A stretch of 27,400 nucleotides of DNA from Comamonadaceae bacterium. Lineage in GTDB: Bacteria > Pseudomonadota > Gammaproteobacteria > Burkholderiales > Burkholderiaceae. Position numbers and translations under genes: made by a program. The notes under the pieces were generated by a model. That model was not told the DNA's origin. It worked only from the letters and a program-made list of their open reading frames with translations, and ran no database searches. The stretch's first letter is position 1; each line of letters starts with the position of its first letter. This document shows positions 7,770 through 16,355 of this stretch, piece by piece. The stretch covers positions 1 to 27,400 of the forward strand of contig CANCCJ010000031.1 of assembly GCA_947374535.1 (NCBI GenBank), given 5' to 3'.

Positions 7770-8944
7770 GTGTTAGGTTTCCATTAGCTACCGCCTCTTG
7801 GGGCCAGGAAGAGCTTGACGCCATGCAGCGCGTCATAGCATCGGGCATGTACAGCATGGGCGCCAACGTACAAGCATTTGAGCGTGACTTCGCCAATTAC
7901 ATTGGCAGCCAGCATTGCGTGATGGTTAACTCTGGTTCGTCCGCTAATCTACTGATGGTGGCGGCTCTGTTCTATACCAAGAGCCCAAAATTGAAGCTGC
8001 AACGTGGCGATGAAATCATCGTGCCTGCTGTGTCTTGGAGCACCACCTATTACCCGCTGTATCAATACGGTCTGAAGATTAAGTTCGTCGATATCGACCT
8101 GCATACCTTGAACTATGACTTGGACCAGCTGGAACAAGCCGTCACGGACAAAACCCGTGCCATCATGGCAGTTAACCTGCTTGGCAACCCAAATGATTTT
8201 GAACGCATTCAAAAAATTATCGGTGGGCGCGACATCGTTTTGATGGAAGACAACTGCGAATCTTTGGGAGCCACCTTCAAGGGAAAGAAAGCCGGCACCT
8301 TTGGTGTGATGGGCACTTTCAGCACCTTCTTTAGCCACCATATATCCACCATGGAAGGCGGAATGATAGTGACTGATGACGAAGAAATTTATCAAATTCT
8401 GCTGTCTCTCAGGGCGCACGGTTGGACCCGTAATCTGCCCAAAAAAAACCATGTGTGCAGCGACAAGAGCGATGACCCTTTTGAAGAATCGTTCCGCTTC
8501 GTACTGCCCGGCTACAACGTGCGCCCGCTAGAAATGGAAGGTGCGCTTGGAGTCGAGCAGGTCAAACGCTTGCCTACACTAATTGAAGAGCGTCGAAAAA
8601 ATGGCGTCTTGTTACAAGCTGCACTTGGTAAACATCAAGACATCATCATCCAGCAGGAAATTGGCGAGAGTAGCTGGTTTGGCTTTAGCTTGGTGATCCG
8701 CCCTGGCAGCCAACTGACCCGTAAAGCTTTGGTGTTGAAACTGCAAGAGCTCGGTTTTGAGTGCCGCCCCATCGTGGCGGGTAATTTCGCTAAAAACGAA
8801 GTCGTTAAATATTTCGACTCAGAAGTACACGGCACGCTAAAGAATGCTGAGCACATCGACCAGAACGGCTTGTTTGTTGGAAATCATCACTTTCCGATAC
8901 CCGAGGCGTTGTCGGCATTGGCAAAACTTGCAGGACGCGATTGA
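7766..8944 (+). CDS. colD: GDP-4-keto-6-deoxy-D-mannose 3-dehydratase (ColD), PLP enzyme
   Basis: Fold-type I PLP enzyme of the DegT/DnrJ/EryC1/StrS superfamily. It matches ColD along its length, including [49 protein letters not shown] and [11 protein letters not shown]. The decisive feature is [10 protein letters not shown]: a histidine (His191) stands where aminotransferases have the PLP-binding lysine. In ColD this change turns an aminotransferase into a C3 dehydratase that uses glutamate and forms the 3,6-dideoxy sugar. The start at 7766 is preferred over 7757 because GAAGGA lies at ideal spacing and the ATG overlaps the preceding TGA. With manC, gmd and the fcl/colC gene it completes a GDP-L-colitose route. 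Confidence 0.93.
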   Translation: MSVRFPLATASWGQEELDAMQRVIASGMYSMGANVQAFERDFANYIGSQHCVMVNSGSSANLLMVAALFYTKSPKLKLQRGDEIIVPAVSWSTTYYPLYQYGLKIKFVDIDLHTLNYDLDQLEQAVTDKTRAIMAVNLLGNPNDFERIQKIIGGRDIVLMEDNCESLGATFKGKKAGTFGVMGTFSTFFSHHISTMEGGMIVTDDEEIYQILLSLRAHGWTRNLPKKNHVCSDKSDDPFEESFRFVLPGYNVRPLEMEGALGVEQVKRLPTLIEERRKNGVLLQAALGKHQDIIIQQEIGESSWFGFSLVIRPGSQLTRKALVLKLQELGFECRPIVAGNFAKNEVVKYFDSEVHGTLKNAEHIDQNGLFVGNHHFPIPEALSALAKLAGRD

Positions 8945-9717
8945 TGAAAGCAGTCATTCTTGCGGGGGGCTTAGGCACCCGCATCTCCGAAGAAACCTCG
9001 ACACGCCCCAAGCCGATGATCGAGATCGGTGGCAAGCCAATCTTGTGGCACATACTCAAGACGTACTCCCACCACGGCATCAATGATTTTGTCATCTGCT
9101 GTGGCTACAAGGGCTATGTCATCAAAGAGTACTTCGCCAACTACTTTCTACACATGTCTGACGTCACTTTTGACATGAGCAAAAACAGCATGGAAGTACA
9201 CCAGCGCAACGCCGAGCCTTGGCGTGTCACCTTGGTGGACACGGGCGAAGACACGATGACAGGCGGCCGCTTAAAACGCGTAGCCGATTACGTTAAAGAC
9301 GAAGAGGCTTTTTGTTTTACCTATGGCGACGGCGTGGGAGATGTCAACATCACCGAACTGGTCGCCTTCCACAAAGCACAAAACGTTAAAGCAACTCTCA
9401 CGGGCACCATTCCCCCGGGTCGCTTCGGCGCCCTAGACCTAAGCGGGTGCAAGGTCAACAGCTTCATGGAAAAGCCCAAGGGCGACGGCGCCATGATCAA
9501 CGGCGGCTTTTTTGTGCTTTCCTCAGATGTAATCGACTACATCGAAGGCGACAACACCACTTGGGAGCGCGAGCCACTAGAGCGCTTGGCGCAAGAAGGC
9601 AACTTGGCCGCCTACCAACACCACGGTTTCTGGCAACCCATGGACACGCTGCGCGACAAAGTTCACCTTGAAGAACTTTGGCAATCCGGCAAAGCACCTT
9701 GGAAGGTTTGGTCATGA
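8944..9717 (+). CDS. rfbF: Glucose-1-phosphate cytidylyltransferase
   Basis: Makes CDP-glucose from CTP and glucose-1-P, the first step to all CDP-3,6-dideoxyhexoses. It shows the nucleotidyltransferase signature [20 protein letters not shown] near the N-terminus, the YGDGVGDV metal-site block, PPGRFGAL and [11 protein letters not shown]. Its 257 residues fit the family (also called ddhA, ascA). The start is the ATG at 8944, which shares one base with the colD stop (TGATG); an in-frame TTG at 8941 is less likely. It opens the CDP-sugar module and overlaps rfbG at its end. Confidence 0.96.
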   Translation: MKAVILAGGLGTRISEETSTRPKPMIEIGGKPILWHILKTYSHHGINDFVICCGYKGYVIKEYFANYFLHMSDVTFDMSKNSMEVHQRNAEPWRVTLVDTGEDTMTGGRLKRVADYVKDEEAFCFTYGDGVGDVNITELVAFHKAQNVKATLTGTIPPGRFGALDLSGCKVNSFMEKPKGDGAMINGGFFVLSSDVIDYIEGDNTTWEREPLERLAQEGNLAAYQHHGFWQPMDTLRDKVHLEELWQSGKAPWKVWS

Positions 9718-10787
9718 ATCCCGCTTTCTGGCAAGGTAAGCGCGTCTTGCTGACCGGCCACACCGGCTTCAAAGGTAGCTGGCTCTCACTCTGGTTGCAG
9801 TCCATGGGCGCACAGGTAACCGGCTACGCTTTAGCGCCACCCACCAACCCTAGTCTCTTTGATATCGCAGAAGTTGCACAAGGGATGACCAGTGTCATCG
9901 GGGATATCCGAGACCTAGCCAAGTTGCAAGTTGTCTTTGCCGAGCATCAGCCCGAAATCGTCATCCATATGGCCGCCCAGCCGCTGGTGCGCTACTCCTA
10001 CCAACACCCGGTCGAGACCTACTCCACCAACGTAATGGGCACCGTGCATTTGCTCGAAGCAGTGCGCAACACCCCCGCCGTCAAAGCCGTGGTCAACATC
10101 ACTACAGACAAATGCTACGAAAACCGCGAGTGGGTCTGGGGCTACCGTGAGAACGAGCCCATGGGCGGCTTTGACCCTTACAGCAACAGCAAAGGTTGTG
10201 CCGAATTGGTCAGCGCGGCCTACCGTTCCTCGTTTTTCAATGCAGACAACTATGCCCAGCACGGCGTGGCTATCGCCACCGTGCGTGCCGGCAATGTTAT
10301 TGGCGGCGGCGACTGGGCACAAGACCGTTTGATTCCGGACGTCTTGGCGGCCTTTGAGCAAGGCCTCAAGGTTGACATCCGCAACCCGCACGCCATCCGC
10401 CCCTGGCAGCACGTCATGGAGCCATTGCGTGGTTACCTCATACTGGCCGAGCAATTGTTTGAGCACGGCCCGAGCTTTGGTGAAGGTTGGAATTTTGGCC
10501 CCAACGACGAGGACGTCAAGCCTGTCGGTTGGATCGTTGCGCAAATGGCTGCGCTGTGGGGGGCTGACGCGCAATGGCAGGTAGATACCGGAGAGCATCC
10601 TCATGAAGCCCACTACCTAAAACTTGATATTTCCAAAGCCCGCAGTAGCCTCGACTGGCATCCCGTCTTGCGTCTCAAAGACGCCTTGGCGCTGATCATC
10701 GACTGGTCAAAACAGCGCGCAGCTGGTGCCAATATGCGCCAGCTGACGCTGGCCCAACTTCAGGCCTACCAAGCCCTGAGCAAATAA
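9714..10787 (+). CDS. rfbG: CDP-glucose 4,6-dehydratase
   Basis: SDR enzyme that forms CDP-4-keto-6-deoxy-D-glucose. It carries [11 protein letters not shown] (NAD-binding glycines), [17 protein letters not shown], the [10 protein letters not shown] active-site region, [10 protein letters not shown] (Tyr-x3-Lys) and [17 protein letters not shown], all typical of RfbG/DdhB. The start is the ATG at 9714, which overlaps the rfbF stop (ATGA) and has GGAAGG upstream; an earlier in-frame start at 9678 would lie inside rfbF. Length of 357 residues is normal. A 67-base gap without clear signals follows before rfbH. Confidence 0.96.
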   Translation: MNPAFWQGKRVLLTGHTGFKGSWLSLWLQSMGAQVTGYALAPPTNPSLFDIAEVAQGMTSVIGDIRDLAKLQVVFAEHQPEIVIHMAAQPLVRYSYQHPVETYSTNVMGTVHLLEAVRNTPAVKAVVNITTDKCYENREWVWGYRENEPMGGFDPYSNSKGCAELVSAAYRSSFFNADNYAQHGVAIATVRAGNVIGGGDWAQDRLIPDVLAAFEQGLKVDIRNPHAIRPWQHVMEPLRGYLILAEQLFEHGPSFGEGWNFGPNDEDVKPVGWIVAQMAALWGADAQWQVDTGEHPHEAHYLKLDISKARSSLDWHPVLRLKDALALIIDWSKQRAAGANMRQLTLAQLQAYQALSK

Positions 10788-10854
10788 CCATTCATTCCAC
10801 TTCTTCTTTATCGCACTTCGCGCTTGAATCCGCCTAATAAAACTGAGCATCTAT

Positions 10855-12177
10855 ATGGAAAACGCAAAAAGCCAAGCCCTGCGCGAGCAAATCGCCAAAC
10901 TCGTTGACGAATACGCCGCCATCGCCTTGGCACCGCAGCCCTTTCTGCCCGGCTTAACAGTCGTGCCTCCATCGGGCAAAGTCGTTGGTGCAGAAGAACT
11001 CAAGAACATGGTAGAAGCCTCGCTAGACGGTTGGCTCACCACCGGCCGCTTCAACGCCGAGTTTGAGAAAAAACTCGCCGCCTTCATCGGCATCAAACAC
11101 CTCATCACCGTCAACTCCGGTTCGTCTGCAAACTTGGTGGCCTTCAGCACACTTACGTCCCCCAAGCTGGGCGCGCGCGCAATTCAAAAGGGTGATGAAG
11201 TCATCGGAGTGGCCGCTGGCTTCCCAACCACCGTCAATCCGATCTTGCAGTTTGGCGCAGTGCCGGTGTTTGTGGATGTGGACGCATTCACCCACAACAT
11301 CGACGCCTCAAAAATTGAAGCCGCTATCGGCCCTAAAACCAAAGCTATCATGCTTGCGCACAGCCTAGGCAACCCGTTTAATCTGGACGTAGTCACAGCC
11401 CTGTGCAAAAAGCACAACTTGTGGCTGGTAGAAGATTGCTGCGACGCACTGGGCACCACCTACCGAGGCCAGATGGTGGGCACCTTTGGCGACATTGGCA
11501 CGCTGAGTTTCTACCCGGCCCATCACATCACAATGGGAGAGGGCGGTGCGGTGTTTACTAACAACGACGAACTTAAAACCATCGCTGAGAGCTTTAGGGA
11601 CTGGGGTCGCGACTGCTATTGCGCACCCGGCAAAGACAACACCTGCGGCAAACGCTTTTGCCAAAAACTGGGCAAGCTGCCTGAAGGTTACGACCACAAG
11701 TACATTTACAGCCACCTGGGCTACAACCTCAAAATTACCGACATGCAAGCCGCCTGCGGCCTAGCCCAGTTGGACAAAGCCCCAGCCTTCATTCAGGCCC
11801 GCAAAGACAATTTTGCCTTTCTGAAAGCGCGCCTGAAAGATTGTGAAGAATTTCTGCACCTGCCCGAGCCCACCGAGCATTCAGACCCGTCGTGGTTTGG
11901 CTTTCCCATCACGCTCAAAGACAACTGCCCAGTTACACGCTTGGACCTGCTCACCTACCTAGACCAAAACAAAGTCGGCACCCGCCTGCTGTTTGCTGGC
12001 AACCTAACCTGCCAGCCCTACATGATTGGTGCCACCTATCGCATCAGCGGTGAGCTGACCAACACCGACAACGTCATGAACAACACCTTCTGGATTGGCG
12101 TGCAACCCGCGTTGACTCGGGAGATGCTTGAGTTTGCGGCACAGAAGATTGAGACCTATTTGGGTGTGAATTTTTAG
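10855..12177 (+). CDS. rfbH: CDP-4-keto-6-deoxy-D-glucose 3-dehydratase (E1), [2Fe-2S] PMP enzyme
   Basis: Removes the C3 hydroxyl of CDP-4-keto-6-deoxyglucose, using pyridoxamine phosphate and an iron-sulfur centre. [10 protein letters not shown] shows the histidine pair (His223-His224) in place of the PLP lysine. The cysteines Cys196, Cys254, Cys256 and Cys264 have the spacing C-x57-C-x1-C-x7-C known for the [2Fe-2S] ligands of E1. Length (440) is typical. The usual reductase partner E3 (ddhD/ascD/rfbI) is not in the window, so electrons must come from an enzyme encoded elsewhere. The 12-base gap to the transketolase pair suggests that the 4-keto-3,6-dideoxy product passes to that pair. Confidence 0.96.
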   Translation: MENAKSQALREQIAKLVDEYAAIALAPQPFLPGLTVVPPSGKVVGAEELKNMVEASLDGWLTTGRFNAEFEKKLAAFIGIKHLITVNSGSSANLVAFSTLTSPKLGARAIQKGDEVIGVAAGFPTTVNPILQFGAVPVFVDVDAFTHNIDASKIEAAIGPKTKAIMLAHSLGNPFNLDVVTALCKKHNLWLVEDCCDALGTTYRGQMVGTFGDIGTLSFYPAHHITMGEGGAVFTNNDELKTIAESFRDWGRDCYCAPGKDNTCGKRFCQKLGKLPEGYDHKYIYSHLGYNLKITDMQAACGLAQLDKAPAFIQARKDNFAFLKARLKDCEEFLHLPEPTEHSDPSWFGFPITLKDNCPVTRLDLLTYLDQNKVGTRLLFAGNLTCQPYMIGATYRISGELTNTDNVMNNTFWIGVQPALTREMLEFAAQKIETYLGVNF

Positions 12178-12189
12178 GACTACAGAGCC

Positions 12190-13011
12190 ATGGCGGCCCC
12201 AACCCCAACCTTTAACGCCAACGCACTCCGAAAGACTGTGCTCGACATGGCTTATGCCGGTTCTACCGTGCATATCGGCTGTGCCTTCTCCATCATTGAA
12301 CTACTGGCGGTTTTGTACCGGTGTCATCTGCGCTTCCCCGGCAACGACCCGTTAGGTGAAGGCCGTGATTATTTTGTGCTGAGCAAAGGCCATGGCGTGA
12401 TGGCCCAATACGCCTGCATGCGCGAGTTAGGTTGGCTCAAGGATGAAGCGTTTTCTGGCTACTTTGCCGACGGTAGCGATCTCAAAGGCTTGTCTGACTC
12501 ACGCGTTGCCGGCCTAGAGGTGACCTCGGGATCTCTCGGGCATGGCTTCTCCGTTGGCGTCGGCATGGCGATGGGTGTGAAGCTACGCAATACTGACCAG
12601 AAAACTTACGCACTGGTCGGTGATGGCGAAATCAACGAAGGCCCCATTTGGGAGGGCGCTTTGTTTGCGGCTCATCACGAGCTCAAAAACTTCATGGTGA
12701 TCGTGGATGAGAACGGCTTTCAGGCTATGGGCCATACACAGGAGGTACTGAAACTCGGCTCCATTCAAGCCAAGTTTGAGAGTTTTGGCTTTGAGGCCCT
12801 GACTATCGATGGTCATGATGAGGCTGCTATTGACAGCGCGATTGCCAAGCTCTGGGCCAGTACGTCGACCGCGCCTAAAGCACTCATCGCCAAAACAGTC
12901 AAAGGCAAGGGCGTGCCCTTTATGGAAAACAACAATATGTGGCACTACACGCGGCTTGATCCTGAAACCTATGCCCAAGCCTTGGCTGCGGTGGCTTGGA
13001 GTGCATCATGA
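12190..13011 (+). CDS. Transketolase-like protein, N-terminal (ThDP-binding) subunit
   Basis: 273 residues matching only the N-terminal third of transketolase. LRKTVLDMAYAGSTVHIG replaces the usual SGHPG motif. The SKGHGVMAQY block, SGSLGHGFSVGVGMAMG and the thiamin-diphosphate motif GDGEINEG (Gly144-Gly151) ending near VDENG are present. It lies 12 bases after rfbH with AGGA at good spacing, and its stop overlaps the next subunit (ATGA). Place and partner suggest a ketol transfer (two carbons from a ketose phosphate) to the C4 ketone of the CDP-dideoxy sugar, forming a branched sugar. That function is inference. A role in central carbon metabolism is possible but would not explain its position inside the sugar-nucleotide module. 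Confidence 0.9.
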   Translation: MAAPTPTFNANALRKTVLDMAYAGSTVHIGCAFSIIELLAVLYRCHLRFPGNDPLGEGRDYFVLSKGHGVMAQYACMRELGWLKDEAFSGYFADGSDLKGLSDSRVAGLEVTSGSLGHGFSVGVGMAMGVKLRNTDQKTYALVGDGEINEGPIWEGALFAAHHELKNFMVIVDENGFQAMGHTQEVLKLGSIQAKFESFGFEALTIDGHDEAAIDSAIAKLWASTSTAPKALIAKTVKGKGVPFMENNNMWHYTRLDPETYAQALAAVAWSAS

Positions 13012-13937
13012 GAGCCGCCTTCTCTGACACGCTAGTTCGCTTGGCCAAGGCGGACCCCAATGTGCTGCTGCTGACTGGAGATCATGGCTACGCCTTGTTT
13101 GACGACTTTCGCCGCGAATGCCCTACGCAATACATCAACGCAGGTATTGCCGAGCAGAATATGGTCGGCATGGCTGCGGGTCTGGCACGAGCAGGCTTCA
13201 GACCATTTGTTTACGGTCTGAGCGCATTTATCCCGGTGCGCGTGGTTGAGCAAATCAAACTTGACATTGCTCATGACAAACTCCCTGTGGTGTTGATTGG
13301 TGACGGTGCTGGGTTTGTCTATAGTCACTTAGGCACCAGCCACCAATCGACCGAAGACATCGCCTGCACGCGGGCGATTCCTGATTTATCTGTCTACTCG
13401 CCAGCAGACCGATTTGAGGTTACAGCTTGTATGGAACTGGCGTACCACTCCAAAGCGCCCGTCTATTTGCGCATGGGTAAATCCGACCGTGGCGATGTAC
13501 ATGCGACGGGTCTTGACGTCGTGGCTGGTGACTTGTTGCAAGCCAAATCAGGACAAACTGGCGATATAGCTTTCATCGCCACCGGGTCACTCGTGCGTAC
13601 GTCGATGGACATTGCCACCGAGTGTTACCCAGGCGCTGCTGTGTGGAGCGCACCTTTCGTTAAACCGATCAATGTGAAGCAAGTGACGGCTATCTGCGAA
13701 CAAAGCCGTGCTGTCGTTGTGCTGGAAGAGCATTCTGTGCTAGGTGGTCTGGGTTCCGTCATCACCGAGATTGCCAGCGAGTTTGCGCCGGTGCGCATCC
13801 TCCGGGTGGGCGTGCAAGACCGCTTTTCGCACTACTGCGGAACCTATGAGTATTTGCTGAAAGAACACGGCTTAGACCGTGCGAGTGTCGCGCAGCGGAT
13901 CGGTGACTTCCTCAAAGGCAAGTTGACATGCGCCTAG
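13008..13937 (+). CDS. Transketolase-like protein, C-terminal (pyrimidine-binding) subunit
   Basis: 309 residues covering the pyrimidine-binding and C-terminal domains of transketolase. NAGIAEQNMVGMAAGLA holds the glutamate (Glu49) that activates the thiamin ring. The substrate-site block SHLGTSHQSTEDIACTRAIP follows, and the C-terminal domain carries IATGSLV and VVLEEHSVLGGLG. The ATG at 13008 overlaps the stop of the first subunit and has GGAG upstream; a farther ATG at 12996 is less likely. Together the two chains form one ThDP active site. The gene ends with a 10-base overlap with the SDR gene. Acceptor and donor are unknown; see the finding on branched CDP-sugars. Confidence 0.9.
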   Translation: MRAAFSDTLVRLAKADPNVLLLTGDHGYALFDDFRRECPTQYINAGIAEQNMVGMAAGLARAGFRPFVYGLSAFIPVRVVEQIKLDIAHDKLPVVLIGDGAGFVYSHLGTSHQSTEDIACTRAIPDLSVYSPADRFEVTACMELAYHSKAPVYLRMGKSDRGDVHATGLDVVAGDLLQAKSGQTGDIAFIATGSLVRTSMDIATECYPGAAVWSAPFVKPINVKQVTAICEQSRAVVVLEEHSVLGGLGSVITEIASEFAPVRILRVGVQDRFSHYCGTYEYLLKEHGLDRASVAQRIGDFLKGKLTCA

Positions 13938-14881
13938 CCATCCTTGGTGCCACCAGCCAAATTGCCAAAGATTTGGTGCAGTCATTTGCCGCACATGGCC
14001 AGCACGAACTAGTGCTGTACGCCCGCCGCCCAGACGCAGCATCGCAATGGCTGCTCAACGTCGGCTTGGTTGGCCGTTACTCAGTGGCGGATTTTGCCGC
14101 CTTTAGTGCAGACGAACACTTTGATGCCATCCTCAACTTTGTTGGCGTGGGCAACCCGGCCCAAGCTGCGGCCATGGGCGCCACCATTTTTGACGTTACG
14201 TTGAAATACGACGAGCTAGCGCTGAACTACGTGCGGCGACACCCTGAGTGTCATTACCTTTTTCTTAGTAGCGGCGCTGCTTATGGGTCAAGTTTTGAGT
14301 CACCGGCGGATGTCAACACCAAGGCAGTGTTCGACATCAACCATCTGCAGCCTCAAGACTGGTATGGCGTAGCCAAACTACATGCAGAATGCCGCCACCG
14401 CGCGCTAGCCCATTTGCAAATTTTTGATATTCGGGTGTTTAACTACTTCAGCCATACCCAAGATATGGAGGCCCGCTTTTTGATAACTGACATAGTGCGT
14501 GCGATTCGGGACAAGACGGTGTTGCAGACCTCATCCGACTACATCTTACGTGATTTCCTGCACCCGGCGGATTTTTATCAGTTAGTCAGTGTGCTGCTCA
14601 TGGCTCCCGCGACCAATACGGCGGTTGATTGCTACAGTCGTGCGCCAATTAATAAGTCCACCCTGCTGACCACGATGCAAGAGAAATTCGGCCTCCAATA
14701 CGAGACAACTGAATCACCTGCTTGCGTCAATGCAACGGGTAGCAAGCAACATTACTACTCACTGAATACCTGTGCTGCTGACTTTGGGTATCAGCCTGCT
14801 TTGACTTCACTGGATGGCATATTGGAAGAGGCGACCACGATACTGCAACAACAAACAACTCATCGAGTGGGCAGCAGTTGA
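13928..14881 (+). CDS. SDR-family NAD(P)-dependent reductase/epimerase of the branched-sugar module
   Basis: 317 residues with an unusual Rossmann start (AILGATSQIAKDL), FLSSGAAYGS in the active-site serine region and catalytic Tyr146-x3-Lys150 (DWYGVAKLHAE). It belongs to the NAD-dependent epimerase/dehydratase superfamily but fits no well-known sugar epimerase closely. It overlaps the second transketolase subunit by 10 bases and so is translated with it. By analogy with yersiniose synthesis, where an SDR (YerF) reduces the side-chain ketone after two-carbon addition, it could reduce the ketone left by the transketolase reaction. A C4 or C5 epimerase is the alternative. Confidence 0.75.
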   Translation: MRLAILGATSQIAKDLVQSFAAHGQHELVLYARRPDAASQWLLNVGLVGRYSVADFAAFSADEHFDAILNFVGVGNPAQAAAMGATIFDVTLKYDELALNYVRRHPECHYLFLSSGAAYGSSFESPADVNTKAVFDINHLQPQDWYGVAKLHAECRHRALAHLQIFDIRVFNYFSHTQDMEARFLITDIVRAIRDKTVLQTSSDYILRDFLHPADFYQLVSVLLMAPATNTAVDCYSRAPINKSTLLTTMQEKFGLQYETTESPACVNATGSKQHYYSLNTCAADFGYQPALTSLDGILEEATTILQQQTTHRVGSS

Positions 14882-16305
14882 TTATTGTCGTCTTTGGCAG
14901 AGCTGCACAATTTCTTCTGGCGCTCGCAATGTTGCGCGTTGCGACGACTCTATTGTCACCGGTGGAAATGGGTAAAGTATCGTTGGTTCTAACTACCATT
15001 TCTTTCTTTGCATTATTCCTTATTAATCCCGTTGGCATGTTTATAAATCGCCGCCTGCATGCTTGGCAGGCAAGTGGTGCAGCTCGGCACTATTTGATTC
15101 GCTATGTGAGCTATCTATTATTCGTGGCACTTGTTGCTGCAATATTTTTGCCTGTACTCTACATCAGTGGGTTGGTGAACTTTGGGATATCTGTTAGTTG
15201 GCTGATCTTGTTGGTTAGTGGGTCGCTCCTCTTCAGCACAATTAATCAGACATCGATCCCTTCGCTGAACCTGCTGGGAGATAGTAGGCAGTTCGTATTG
15301 TTGTCGCTGGCTACGATAGCAGCGAGTTTTGTCTTTGCTTATCTACTTGTAAAGATAGTGCAGCCATCTGCGCACTACTGGTTGCTCGGCTTGCTGCTGG
15401 GGCAAACATTTCTGGGGGTGATTGGAACCAAGGTTCTTTTTTCACGATTGCAAAAACAGGGAAACTTTCACACACCGCCAGCCATCGTCAAGCAACAGTT
15501 GCAAACGCTTTTTAAATTCGCATGGCCTGTCGCCATCGCGGCCGGATTAGGTTGGGTGCAAGGGCAGGGTTATCGCTACCTGATCGAGGGGCAGCTTGGC
15601 TTAGCGCAGCTGGGTATATTCGTCGCAGGGTACGGTATCAGCGCGGGCATGATCGCAGGTTTTGAGTCGATACTAACTACTTATTTTCAACCCCGCCTTT
15701 ATCGCGACGTCAACACTGCGCAACCAGCGGAGAAAGCGGTGATCTGGCAGCGCTACGCCACTGCGGTGATTCCGTCAATGTTATTGACTGTTGTGCTTAT
15801 CGTAATATTGGCACCAGAACTGACCCGAATATTTCTGGGGGAAAATTTCCAGTCTGCTGCTGATTATGTGATTTGGGGGGCACTTGCAGAGGCTGCGCGC
15901 GTACTGGTGGGAGTCTATTCTTTAATTGCGCACGTGCACATGCAAACCCGTTGGTTGATTATTCCCAATTTCCTTGGAGCAATAATTGCAATCACATTGT
16001 GTGTATTTTTAATTCCTGGTTTAGGGGCGATGGGTGCGGGCATTGGATTGGCAGCGTCGGGAATGGCTGTAGTGTTGACCATGCATTTTTTTCTGTCAAA
16101 GCATGTAGGCGGTGGGATGTCGATCCAACCAATAGTGATGGCAGGCCTCGCAGCCACAACGCTGTGGGGCGCCACACTGTTTGTCCGTAATTTATTAGGC
16201 ACATCCGGTTGGGTGCCATTCATTGCTTCATTGGCACTTATCAGTATTGCATTTTTAGGATGGCAATATTTATTTTTGCGTCAGCACATTGCAGGCAAAA
16301 AGTAG
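14878..16305 (+). CDS. wzx: O-unit flippase (Wzx-like, MOP superfamily)
   Basis: A 475-residue integral membrane protein with about 12-14 hydrophobic segments, basic loops and the RVATTLLSPVEMGKVSLV region typical of polysaccharide flippases of the MOP/MATE type. It would move the lipid-linked repeat unit across the inner membrane. The likely start is TTG at 14878, which overlaps the TGA of the previous gene (TTGA); no ATG occurs in a better place. It is the first gene of the assembly set and lies where base composition begins to fall. It is assigned as Wzx rather than ligase or polymerase from the MOP-like N-terminus and the absence of a large periplasmic loop. Confidence 0.85.
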   Translation: MIIVVFGRAAQFLLALAMLRVATTLLSPVEMGKVSLVLTTISFFALFLINPVGMFINRRLHAWQASGAARHYLIRYVSYLLFVALVAAIFLPVLYISGLVNFGISVSWLILLVSGSLLFSTINQTSIPSLNLLGDSRQFVLLSLATIAASFVFAYLLVKIVQPSAHYWLLGLLLGQTFLGVIGTKVLFSRLQKQGNFHTPPAIVKQQLQTLFKFAWPVAIAAGLGWVQGQGYRYLIEGQLGLAQLGIFVAGYGISAGMIAGFESILTTYFQPRLYRDVNTAQPAEKAVIWQRYATAVIPSMLLTVVLIVILAPELTRIFLGENFQSAADYVIWGALAEAARVLVGVYSLIAHVHMQTRWLIIPNFLGAIIAITLCVFLIPGLGAMGAGIGLAASGMAVVLTMHFFLSKHVGGGMSIQPIVMAGLAATTLWGATLFVRNLLGTSGWVPFIASLALISIAFLGWQYLFLRQHIAGKK

Positions 16306-16355
16306 GCGTAAAAATAATTTCGCCATTATTTTTAAAACAAGATAAAGAGAAAATA

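Noticed and set aside
7786..7795. Minus-strand GGCGGTAGCT, similar to ops
   Set aside because: It is antisense to the operon, lies in the start of colD where it encodes ordinary residues, and departs from the ops consensus at its 3' end.
9915..10613. Long minus-strand open frame (232 codons) opposite rfbG
   Set aside because: It is antisense to a clearly conserved gene and its translation shows no family motif; long shadows are expected opposite G+C-rich codons.
12469..12480. GACGGTAGCGAT, partly ops-like, in the first transketolase subunit
   Set aside because: Three mismatches to ops (bases 2, 11 and 12) and deep inside a coding region with no transcription start nearby.
12190..13937. Transketolase pair read as a housekeeping pentose-phosphate enzyme
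   Set aside because: Split form, altered SGHPG motif and tight translational coupling inside a sugar-nucleotide module argue for a specialised role, though this is not proven.
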